Below, in pieces: positions 1 to 5,782 of a stretch of 6,749 nucleotides of DNA. Under the pieces are notes generated by a model, which saw only the letters and a program-made list of their open reading frames with translations, did not search any database and was not told where the DNA came from. Source of the stretch: Eubacterium sp. AM49-13BH (GTDB taxonomy: Bacteria; Bacillota; Clostridia; Lachnospirales; Lachnospiraceae). Each line of letters opens with the position of its first letter. Positions within the stretch are counted from its first letter, which is position 1. Made by a program: the position numbers and the translations under genes. The stretch is taken from assembly GCF_003464165.1 (NCBI RefSeq), contig NZ_QSEK01000055.1:1-6749 (forward strand), given 5' to 3'.

Positions 1-140
1 AAATGTATCAATCAATCAAACTATAAATTAGATTTATACTTCGATAAAAACATACAATTTTATTTTTAGTAAATGTATCAATCAATCAAACTATAAATTA
101 GATTTATACTTCGATAAAAACATACAATTTTATTTTTAGT
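1..140. repeat. Perfect 70-bp tandem direct repeat, two copies
   Basis: Positions 1-70 and 71-140 are identical base for base. The unit is very AT-rich and contains an ATCAATCAATCAA micro-repeat near its 5' end and an ATAAAA/TTTTAT inverted repeat near its 3' end. No ORF runs through it. It lies just upstream of the transporter gene, so it could carry regulatory sequence for that operon. The window starts exactly at a unit boundary, so more copies may lie upstream. An assembly artefact (duplicated contig end) is equally possible, because two copies with no divergence at all are unusual for old repeats. Confidence 0.9.
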
Positions 141-180
141 ATGATTTATATTAAAATGTATAAAAATATAAATTTGTTAT

Positions 181-185
181 GGGAG
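181..185 (+). promoter_or_regulatory. Shine-Dalgarno GGGAG that sets the yfcC start
   Basis: GGGAG ends 8 nt before the ATG at 194. The earlier in-frame ATG at 179 overlaps this motif and has only A/T-rich sequence without a Shine-Dalgarno upstream. The motif therefore supports translation from 194 rather than 179. Confidence 0.7.
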
Positions 186-193
186 AAAATTTC

Positions 194-1585
194 ATGGAAA
201 CAAAAGCAAAGAAAAAATGGAAAACGCCACATACATTTGTAATACTTGTGGTAATTATTCTTATTGCTGCAGCGGCAACATATATTGTGCCGGCAGGTGA
301 ATTTACAAGATTTAAAGATGCAGCAACAGGCAAGACTTTAGTTGAAGCTGGAAGTTATCACAGAATAGCATCAAGTCCGCTTAATCCGTTAAAGATTCCT
401 TCAGCAATCTATACCGGAATTGTGAAATCAGCGTCAACAATCACATTTATGCTGATAATCGGCGGAGCTTTTCAGGTAATTACATCAACAGGCGCACTTA
501 CAGCGTTATGCAAGAAGTTATCTAAGACATTTTCTAAGCACAAATATGTTGTAATTCCTGTATTTTTGACATTATTTTCTATATTCGGATTCACAATGGG
601 AATGTCATCAGAGGTTATGATATTCGTTCCTATCGGAATTACACTTGCGTTATTCTTAGGGCTTGATAAAGTTACAGGAACAGCAATGATTGCACTCGGT
701 GCAGCGGTTGGATTCACAGCCGGATTACTTAATCCGTTCAATGTAGGAGTTGCGCAGGATATAGCAGAATTGCAGTTGTTCTCAGGAATGGCTTACAGAG
801 TATTCATTCTTGTTGTGCTTCTTGCTGCTACAAGCGCATACATAATCTGCTATGCAAGAAAGGTTGCAGCACATCCTGAAAAAAGCGTAATATATGGAAT
901 TCCTGAAGACCAGGAGTACACATTTGACAATGCAACAGACACAATTACGGTAAGACAGATTGCAGTTCTTATTGTTATGGCACTTGGCTTTGGAATACTT
1001 ATATATGGCCTTTCAAAGAAGGGCTGGTACTTTGAAGAAATGTCAGGCCTGTTCATATTTATGGGTGTAATATGCGGATTTATCAGCGGTTACGGTCCTA
1101 GCAGAATTGCAAGGGAATTCGGAGAAGGTGCTAAAGGCATTATTGTAGGATGTCTTATAATCGGAATTGCCCGTACAGTTGAGGTAATATTAAGTGATGC
1201 CAATATTCTTGATACTATTGTGTATGGAATTGTTAATATTGTAAATGTTATGCCAGATTCAATTAAGGCTGTCGGCATGTTCTTATGTCAGTCACTTATT
1301 AACTGCGTAATCGTGTCAGGAACAGGTCAGGCAGCAGTTACAATGCCACTTATGGTGCCGGTTTCAGACCTTGTAGGAATATCAAGACAGACATCAGTGC
1401 TTGCGTTCCAGTTAGGAGACGGATTCTCTAACTCAGTACTTCCAATGTCATCATCACTTATGGGATATCTTGCTGTATCAAAGATTCCTTATAGCAAATG
1501 GCTTAAGTTCATGATGCCTCTGTTCCTTATATGGACAGCACTTGGATGTCTGTTTATGCTTGGTGCATTAATGATTGGATATTAG
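194..1585 (+). CDS. YfcC/DcuC-family membrane transporter
   Basis: This is a 463-aa polytopic membrane protein of the YfcC type within the DcuC/AbgT-like carrier group (IT superfamily), probably an ion-coupled importer of a carboxylate, amino acid or peptide-like compound. The N-terminus is typical of the family: a Lys-rich cytoplasmic stretch, then TPHTF, a first membrane segment (about 13-33) and IVPAGEF. Further hydrophobic segments lie near 84-100, 118-158, 160-183, 200-222, 253-273, 282-300, 313-332, 342-352, 358-395 and 438-460, about 11-12 helices in total. SGTGQAAVTMPLMVP (375-389) and GDGFSNSVLPMSS (408-420) look like the conserved polar re-entrant elements of such carriers. The start at 194 is preferred over the in-frame ATG at 179 because GGGAG lies 8 nt upstream. 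An M20 hydrolase follows after 21 bp, which suggests import followed by intracellular hydrolysis. The substrate cannot be read from the sequence. Confidence 0.9.
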   Translation: METKAKKKWKTPHTFVILVVIILIAAAATYIVPAGEFTRFKDAATGKTLVEAGSYHRIASSPLNPLKIPSAIYTGIVKSASTITFMLIIGGAFQVITSTGALTALCKKLSKTFSKHKYVVIPVFLTLFSIFGFTMGMSSEVMIFVPIGITLALFLGLDKVTGTAMIALGAAVGFTAGLLNPFNVGVAQDIAELQLFSGMAYRVFILVVLLAATSAYIICYARKVAAHPEKSVIYGIPEDQEYTFDNATDTITVRQIAVLIVMALGFGILIYGLSKKGWYFEEMSGLFIFMGVICGFISGYGPSRIAREFGEGAKGIIVGCLIIGIARTVEVILSDANILDTIVYGIVNIVNVMPDSIKAVGMFLCQSLINCVIVSGTGQAAVTMPLMVPVSDLVGISRQTSVLAFQLGDGFSNSVLPMSSSLMGYLAVSKIPYSKWLKFMMPLFLIWTALGCLFMLGALMIGY

Positions 1586-1606
1586 AATTGATTAGGAGCA
1601 GATATT

Positions 1607-2782
1607 ATGTCAGACGATATTAAGAAGCAGCTTGGGGCGGTTATTGACAGCTATAAAGAAGATTTATGCCAGATGGCAGATGAGATATTCGACCTTGCGG
1701 AGATAAGCGGGGAAGAGTACAAGACATCTGATATATTGTGCAGTTATCTTGAAAAAGAAGGATTTGTGGTAGAGCGTGGAACAGGACTTGAAACAGCATT
1801 CAGGGCAACATGGGATAATGGAAGTGACGGCCCGGTGATTGGAATTCTTGTTGAATATGACGCTCTTGAAAAAATCGGACATGCGTGTGGACATCATCTT
1901 CAGGGACCTGCCGGAATAGGGGCAGCAATCGCAGTAAAGAACTGCCTTCAGGATTATCCATGCAGGCTTGTTGTGTATGGAACCCCGGCAGAGGAAACTC
2001 TTGGCGGCAAGATAATTATGCTAGATAAAGGTTATATGAAAGAGCTTGACCTTGCATTTATGTCGCATGGTTCGCCTAATACATCAGTAGATGAAAAATG
2101 TATGGCACTCGAGAATTTTGTGGTAACATTCCACGGAGTAAAAAGCCATGCTGCAATAAGTCCAGAAGAAGGACGCAGCGCACTTGATGCAGCGTTATTA
2201 TCATTCCATGCAATTGAGATGTTAAGAGAGCATGTTAAAGATGACACAAGAATGCATTACACAATCCGTAATGCAGGTGGTCCTCCAAATGTAGTTCCGG
2301 ACCTTACTGTTGCAGAATATACACTCCGTTCATACAGCACGAAATACCTTGATGAAGTTGTAGAGAGATTCTACAACATTTTAAAAGGTGCTGCGCTTAT
2401 GACTGGAACAACATATGAAGTTCAGAGAGACCTTCCATTCAAGAGCAAGGTTGTGTGCCATAAGGTCAATGATATGCTTATGGCAAATGCAGCATATGAG
2501 AATGCCCCATCGATTGCGCCACCACGCGAAAGGACTGGCTCAACAGATTTCGGCAATGTGTTATATGAAGTTCCAGGCTCATGTATAAGAATTGCATTCA
2601 CAGACAAGGATGCACAGCCACATTCAGAAGCCTACCTTAAAGCTGGAAAGAGTGATGCAGCGCATAATGCCATAGTATATGCAGCAAAGATAATGGCTGA
2701 TTCAATATGCGATGTTCTTGTTAATCCTGAGCTTCTTGCACAGATAAAGCAGGAGTTTGAGGCGGCAAGAGAAAAAGGTTGA
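1607..2782 (+). CDS. M20-family (M20D/AbgB-like) amidohydrolase or peptidase
   Basis: This is a 391-aa cytoplasmic metallohydrolase of the M20 family, which cleaves N-acyl amino acids, aminobenzoyl-glutamate-like amides or dipeptides. Candidate metal ligands follow the M20D pattern: Cys94 and His96 in GHACGHH, the Glu129-Glu130 pair in TPAEET (catalytic base and ligand), His154 in MSHGSP, and His339 in QPHSEAY. EYDAL (83-87) and STDFGNV (312-318) are also family-typical. The small dimerisation domain spans roughly 170-285 and starts near the GVKSHAA segment (177-183). Length fits the family (380-440 aa) and there is no signal peptide. His97 stands where Asp or Asn is more usual in M20D, which may shift specificity. 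AGGAG at 1594-1598 lies 8 nt before the ATG. The gene follows the transporter by 21 bp and ends before a terminator, so the two form an operon. Exact substrate unknown. Confidence 0.9.
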   Translation: MSDDIKKQLGAVIDSYKEDLCQMADEIFDLAEISGEEYKTSDILCSYLEKEGFVVERGTGLETAFRATWDNGSDGPVIGILVEYDALEKIGHACGHHLQGPAGIGAAIAVKNCLQDYPCRLVVYGTPAEETLGGKIIMLDKGYMKELDLAFMSHGSPNTSVDEKCMALENFVVTFHGVKSHAAISPEEGRSALDAALLSFHAIEMLREHVKDDTRMHYTIRNAGGPPNVVPDLTVAEYTLRSYSTKYLDEVVERFYNILKGAALMTGTTYEVQRDLPFKSKVVCHKVNDMLMANAAYENAPSIAPPRERTGSTDFGNVLYEVPGSCIRIAFTDKDAQPHSEAYLKAGKSDAAHNAIVYAAKIMADSICDVLVNPELLAQIKQEFEAAREKG

Positions 2783-2826
2783 TGAGTTGGTTTAGCGATA
2801 AAATTGAATTGAATTAATAGAGTTGT

Positions 2827-2863
2827 AATCAGGCGGAGGAGAAATCCAAAGCCTGATTTTTTT
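2827..2863 (+). terminator. Intrinsic terminator of the yfcC-M20 operon
   Basis: AATCAGGC (2827-2834) and GCCTGATT (2851-2858) form a perfect 8-bp stem that runs into a tract of seven T. The 16-nt loop can fold a small inner GGA-GAAA-TCC hairpin (2838-2847). It lies 45 nt after the M20 stop codon and immediately before the insertion element. Confidence 0.9.
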
Positions 2864-2884
2864 ATATTGGCTATAAAAATAAAC

Positions 2885-2901
2885 CACCTGCTATGCAGGT
2901 G
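2885..2901 (+). repeat. IS left-end subterminal hairpin
   Basis: A perfect 7-bp stem, CACCTGC/GCAGGTG, closes a 3-nt TAT loop. In IS200/IS605 elements such imperfect or perfect subterminal hairpins are the TnpA binding sites on single-stranded DNA. The right-end hairpin is similar in sequence. Confidence 0.75.
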
Positions 2902-2932
2902 TGTTCCCAGAAAGCTTTAGCTTCAAGAAAAA

Positions 2933-2990
2933 ACCTCCATGTTATAATGAGTTTAAGGTTCGCCAACCAAATTCAATACAACAAGGAGGT
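2933..2990 (+). promoter_or_regulatory. tnpA leader: anti-SD, extended -10 promoter and SD
   Basis: The tnpA Shine-Dalgarno GGAGGT (2985-2990) is perfectly complementary to ACCTCC at 2933-2938, so a transcript covering both could hide the ribosome site. Between them lies TGTTATAAT (2940-2948), a perfect extended -10 promoter with TG two bases before TATAAT; no good -35 is visible. A transcript from this promoter would start near 2955 and lack the anti-SD. Only transcripts that enter from outside would then be silenced. SD sequestration in the tnpA leader is known for IS200; the promoter logic here is inference. Confidence 0.5.
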
Positions 2991-2996
2991 ATCCGA

Positions 2997-3463
2997 ATGA
3001 ATAACAACAGTTTATCACACACAAAATGGACATACAAATATCATATAGTATTTGCACTAAAGTTCAGAAGAAAGGTTATATACAAGCAAATAAGAGCAGA
3101 TATAGGTCACATATTAAATGAACTATGTAAAAGAAAAGGTGTAGAAATAATAGCAGCAGAGTGTATGTCAGATCATGTTCATATGTTTGTGAGTATACCA
3201 CCGAAGTACAGTGTATCAGAAATAATGGGATATTTGAAAGGAAAGAATTCTTTGATGATATTCGATAGACATGCAAATTTGAAGTATAAGTATGGCAATA
3301 GACCTTTCGGTGCAGAGAATATTATGTCGATACAGTAGGTAAGAATGCAAAGAAAATTGAAGAGTATGTAAGAAATTAGATGCAGGAAGATCTGGAATAT
3401 GATCAGATGTCACTGAAGGAATACATTGACCCGTTTACGGGTGAGCCGGTAAATAAGGCATAA
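2997..3463 (+). pseudogene. tnpA: IS200-type transposase tnpA, frameshift plus nonsense
   Basis: This was a Y1 transposase of the IS200/IS605 family, reconstructed at 155 aa. The start at 2997 follows GGAGGT by 6 nt; the open frame extends upstream to 2901 but that part is IS left-end sequence. HUH residues are His60 and His62 in SDHVHM. MGYLKG, then LMIFDRHANLKY, are characteristic. After codon TTC (3306-3308) one T is missing: the family reads F-W-C here, but the sequence has TTC-GG-TGC. The original frame then ends at 3338 after 113 aa. Restoring one T recovers C-R-E-Y-Y-V-D-T-V-G and the terminal EYIDPFTGEPV up to the TAA at 3461-3463. Within it, TAG at 3377-3379 replaces the Gln of Y-V-R-N-Q, so both the catalytic Tyr (3365-3367) and the metal-binding Gln are lost. 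The usual Pro in FAPK is also Leu here (FALK). Not functional as read. Confidence 0.93.
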
Positions 3464-3590
3464 GCTAAAGCCCTTTAGGGCTTGCCTGTGGTAGCTATGC
3501 ATGTGGCGAATCTTCAATGGCTCTTTAGAGCCGGCTAGTACCACAGGCTTATAGCCGCAGGGCAAACCACCAGCTGAGCTAGTGGTCATG
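3464..3590 (+). ncRNA. Structured non-coding stretch between tnpA and IS right end
   Basis: Three nested or adjacent hairpins fill this stretch. First, AAGCCC-TTTA-GGGCTT (3468-3483). Second, a long stem pairing 3484-3493 with 3539-3548 over 10 bp, extended to 13 bp by CTA (3495-3497) with TAG (3536-3538) across a bulged G; inside it sits GGCTC-TTTA-GAGCC (3519-3532). Third, the right-end hairpin (3566-3586). No ORF crosses it. It could be a DNA feature recognised during transposition, a terminator-like 3' end of the tnpA mRNA, or a small RNA. No T-tract follows the stems, which argues against a simple intrinsic terminator. Whether it is transcribed as an RNA is inference. Confidence 0.4.
3566..3586 (+). 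repeat. IS right-end subterminal hairpin
   Basis: ACCAC (3566-3570) pairs with GTGGT (3582-3586). After a C/A mismatch, AG (3572-3573) pairs with CT (3579-3580), leaving a 5-nt loop. An imperfect subterminal hairpin is typical of this IS family, and its foot shares AAACCACC with the left end. Confidence 0.7.
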
Positions 3591-3907
3591 AATTGCATTT
3601 GAAAAAACATTACTTGAAAGGAAACATTCAAATATTTATAATGGTAATATGGAATTTTGCATAATCTCAGATGAATTCAATGACAGGTAAAAAAATATTA
3701 AAAAACACTAGATTGAATGGAGTGTGTGAATAAATGTCTAGGATATGTGAGAGATTTTTTAGAGAGATAAAGAAACAATAAAAATGTCTCCTATTTGGAA
3801 CAATTAAACAATAAATGAATAAACACATTAATATGTACTGTAATAAGTTATTAGCAATTAGTATTGTCAACTTGATTGTGCATACTTTTTTCCAAGGAGG
3901 GAAATAA
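3591..3907. other. AT-rich intergenic stretch, no gene recognised
   Basis: This stretch separates the IS right end from the hydrolase gene. Only very short ORFs occur, for example 15 codons at 3734-3781 with a poorly placed GGAG, and none resembles a known protein. No convincing -35/-10 pair was found for the downstream gene; TTGTCA at 3864-3869 resembles a -35 but has no -10 at the right distance. AAGGAGGG at 3894-3901 is the ribosome site of the next gene. Confidence 0.6.
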
Positions 3908-4739
3908 GTGAAAATACGATATTTAGGTACAGGAGCTGCAGAAGGAATACCTGCAGTTTTTTGTGAATGTAGAATTTGTAAAAATGCTAGAAAAATACAG
4001 GGAAAAGAAATTAGAAGTCGGTCGCAAGCATTAATAGATGACTCATTATTGATTGACTTTGGTCCTGATACTTACTGGCATAGCATAAGGTATGGAATTG
4101 AATTATCCCGAATAGATTATGTGTTAATTACGCATAGTCACGGAGATCATTTGCTTTATCATGATTTGATTTGTAGAAAGAAAAATCGCTTTCTAGAACC
4201 ACTTAATCATAATGCCATGAATGTCTATGGCAGTATGGGAGTTGGGAAAGAATTACACCTTTTGGATAATGGAAATGTAACACGAGACGGGAGTGTTGTA
4301 TTTTATTGTTTGAAACCATTTGAAGAGGTAAATATTAGAGAATATAAAATTATCCCTTTACCGGCAATACATAGTAGCGAACAACCATTAGTATATTCTA
4401 TATCAAATAAAGATAAGTCTATTTTATATTGTCACGATTCAGATATCCTTTCTGATGAATCATTAGAATTATCTTAAGAATAGACAGATTGTATATGATT
4501 TAGTCTCATTGGATTGTACAGAAGGAAATAAGGAAATCAATTACACTGGACATATGAACTTTTCCAAAAATATTGATATGAGAATTAAGATGGAAAGATA
4601 TGGCCTAGTTAACGAACATACTATATATATCACAAGCCATTTTTCCCATAATGGATTAGTAACGTATGAAGAAGCAAAAAAAATTGCGTTAGAGATAGGA
4701 TTTGAGGTTGCGTATGATGGAATGGAGGTGACTTTGTAA
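3908..4739 (+). pseudogene. PhnP-like MBL-fold metallohydrolase, split by a +1 frameshift
   Basis: The intact protein would be about 276 aa, close to PhnP-type phosphodiesterases (about 250 aa), which hydrolyse cyclic phosphate esters. The GTG start at 3908 has AAGGAGGG 6 nt upstream. The N-terminal part (3908-4477, 189 aa) carries Cys19, Cys21 and Cys24 in CECRIC, resembling the PhnP structural zinc site, then HSHGDH (His76, His78, Asp80, His81), His155 in PAIHSS and Asp177 in CHDSD. A surplus T at about 4472 moves the frame and the reading stops at 4475-4477. The other frame continues with L-K-N-R-Q-I-V-Y-D-L to 4739 and supplies SHFSHNG, with His codons at 4638 and 4647. Their HxxH spacing matches the last active-site His and the zinc His of PhnP, as I recall that structure. 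The second part could open at TTG 4509 but has no Shine-Dalgarno. Sequencing error or programmed shifting are alternatives; the family match is good, the exact substrate is not known. Confidence 0.82.
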
Positions 4740-4741
4740 GA

Positions 4742-5338
4742 ATGAATCTTATTATTTTTACGGGTGCTCCTGCAACGGGAAAGAGTTCTATTGCAGAAGA
4801 GTGTTCAAAAAGATTGGGTATTCCTGTTTTCTCGAAAGACGGATTTAAAGTTCAGTTATTTGAAAAATATGGATTTAAGAATCATGATGAAAAGAAAAAA
4901 TTAAGCCGACAAGGAGAAGATATGCTGATCGATACAATTGATTCTTTTATTTTAAATAATAAAGACATTATTGTTGATAATAATTTTAAGCAGTTTAATG
5001 ATATAAGAAATGCTATTGATTCACATGATGTTGCATGTAATATAATTTGTTTTTATCTATATTCTGAATATTCCACATTGGCAAATAGATATAATGAGCG
5101 AATTAGAACAAAGAATAGAGAAGTACCGTTATATGTTCTTAATCAGTATCCTGTAATTGATGGTGTTACAGAATATCATAAACCATTAGATGCTCTGCAA
5201 GTTGAGAACATTCAAAATGCAATTTTGGAAGATGCTTATGGCGATATAATTGTTCGTATTGATACAGAGCATATAGAAAATGATTTCGAAAGCATTGTAA
5301 AACAATGCATTGATGAGATTAGAATGAATGCCACTTAA
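4742..5338 (+). CDS. Small P-loop kinase / AAA_33-like ATPase
   Basis: This 198-aa soluble protein has a Walker A motif, GAPATGKSS (8-16), right after the first beta strand. SKDGF follows (Asp33, the usual substrate-side Asp of P-loop kinases), then DIIVDNN (75-81) as the second conserved strand. An Arg-rich segment with Arg116, Arg120, Arg122 and Arg126 looks like the lid. This layout fits the AAA_33/zeta-toxin/polynucleotide-kinase-like group of small phosphotransferases acting on nucleotides, sugars, antibiotics or RNA ends; I cannot choose among them. GGAGGTG lies inside the last codons of the preceding hydrolase gene (4724-4730), only 2 bp separate the stop and this ATG, and the spacing to the start (11 nt) is long. 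Translation is therefore probably coupled to the upstream gene. The frameshift upstream could lower its expression. No antitoxin-like small gene lies next to it. Confidence 0.85.
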   Translation: MNLIIFTGAPATGKSSIAEECSKRLGIPVFSKDGFKVQLFEKYGFKNHDEKKKLSRQGEDMLIDTIDSFILNNKDIIVDNNFKQFNDIRNAIDSHDVACNIICFYLYSEYSTLANRYNERIRTKNREVPLYVLNQYPVIDGVTEYHKPLDALQVENIQNAILEDAYGDIIVRIDTEHIENDFESIVKQCIDEIRMNAT

Positions 5339-5416
5339 AAAGAGTGTGTAATTAAATAGAATATCAAATATTTCATTTACTTTAAAATGTGAGACTTTTT
5401 GGCTTTTGTCGACTAA

Positions 5417-5536
5417 ATGGGGCCGGATAATTACATTATTGATCTGGTTGACTTATTTTTTAAAGATTATAATGGAATAGTTGAATATGCAGGTGCTGAT
5501 TTGAAAACATTTTTACTTAGTGTTGGATTTGTATAA
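5417..5536 (+). pseudogene. Possible remnant of a decayed gene (39-codon ORF)
   Basis: The ORF is ATG to TAA, 39 aa, acidic and mixed hydrophobic, with a plausible folded-protein composition (VDLFFKDYNGIVEYAGADL). It lacks a ribosome site and has TAA directly upstream of the ATG. In the same frame beyond the stop, SKSSFESFIQLIGE and further residues follow. This could be a nonsense-riddled gene of about 115 codons or chance. I recognise no family. Confidence 0.25.
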
Positions 5537-5738
5537 TCAAAAAGTTCTTTTGAATCTTTCATACAGTTGATAGGAGAGACAAAATTGCAATATAAGTTAT
5601 ACATATTTTGGTCATATCCTTGACTTAAAAGGGAGAGTGCTTGTGATTGCTAAAAAATAGCGCAGTATTTGGTTAATTGGTCGATGTTTTTACAGAAGAT
5701 CAACAAATATATATGGAACAAAGATAAGATAGACATTT

Positions 5739-5775
5739 TTGACAATTGTGCAAATGTAATATACTAAAAAGAAGG
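5739..5775 (+). promoter_or_regulatory. Candidate promoter and ribosome site of the protein kinase
   Basis: A perfect -35 TTGACA (5739-5744) is followed by TATACT (5760-5765), five of six bases of the -10 consensus. The spacer is 15 nt, shorter than the 17 nt optimum. GAAGG (5771-5775) lies 7 nt before the ATG at 5783. If transcription starts near 5772, the leader would be nearly absent and might miss the ribosome site, so the exact start is uncertain. Confidence 0.45.
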
Positions 5776-5782
5776 TATAACA

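Larger units (their letters stand above)
2868..3600 (+). mobile_element. Decayed IS200/IS605-family insertion element (tnpA only)
   Basis: The element contains one HUH (Y1) transposase pseudogene flanked by subterminal hairpins instead of terminal inverted repeats, as is usual for IS200/IS605 elements, which move as single-stranded DNA and make no target duplication. The left hairpin is CACCTGC-TAT-GCAGGTG (2885-2901). The right hairpin is built on ACCAC/GTGGT (3566-3586). AAACCACC precedes or enters both hairpins (2881-2888 and 3564-3571), consistent with a shared TnpA recognition site. No tnpB is present. The outer ends are estimates, because the cleavage sites cannot be fixed without an empty site or a second copy. 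It sits right after a transcription terminator and is probably immobile unless helped in trans. Confidence 0.85.
5339..5782 (+). other. 444-bp gene-poor stretch with possible ORF remnant
   Basis: No confident gene is present. No clear intrinsic terminator follows the P-loop kinase gene. A 39-codon ORF (5417-5536) reads like real protein (for example DNYIIDLVDLFFKDY) but has a stop codon immediately before its ATG and no Shine-Dalgarno. The same frame continues to about 5766 with only three stops (5534, 5621, 5651), fewer than expected for such AT-rich DNA, which hints at a decayed gene. The last 50 bp hold the protein kinase promoter. I recognise no RNA gene here. Confidence 0.5.

Noticed and set aside
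1..140. CRISPR array from the two repeats
   Set aside because: The 70-bp units abut with no spacers and no cas gene is present.
179..193. ATG at 179 as start of the transporter
   Set aside because: It has no Shine-Dalgarno and overlaps the GGGAG that serves the ATG at 194; the family N-terminus fits 194.
472..1278. Minus-strand ORFs of 60-90 codons within the transporter gene
   Set aside because: They lie wholly inside a convincing plus-strand gene, lack ribosome sites and resemble no protein.
2901..2996. N-terminal extension of the transposase frame to an ATG at 2901
   Set aside because: The 32 extra codons are IS left-end and leader sequence. IS200 TnpA proteins begin near MNNNSLSHTKW, and GGAGGT lies 6 nt before the ATG at 2997.
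3410..3631. Minus-strand ORF of 73 codons across the IS right end
   Set aside because: It runs through the inverted repeats and the tnpA 3' end with no ribosome site and no family resemblance; the reading is a by-product of the structured DNA.
3734..3781. 15-codon leader peptide upstream of the hydrolase
   Set aside because: The GGAG is 11 nt from the ATG, the peptide shows no attenuator context, and such short ORFs are expected by chance.
4509..4739. Separate 76-aa gene starting at TTG 4509
   Set aside because: There is no ribosome site, and its sequence continues the metallohydrolase fold directly, including the expected C-terminal His ligands. It is the severed 3' part of the upstream gene.
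4742..5338. Zeta-type toxin of a toxin-antitoxin pair
   Set aside because: The Walker A layout is compatible, but no epsilon-like or other small antitoxin gene is adjacent, and the partner upstream is a metallohydrolase.
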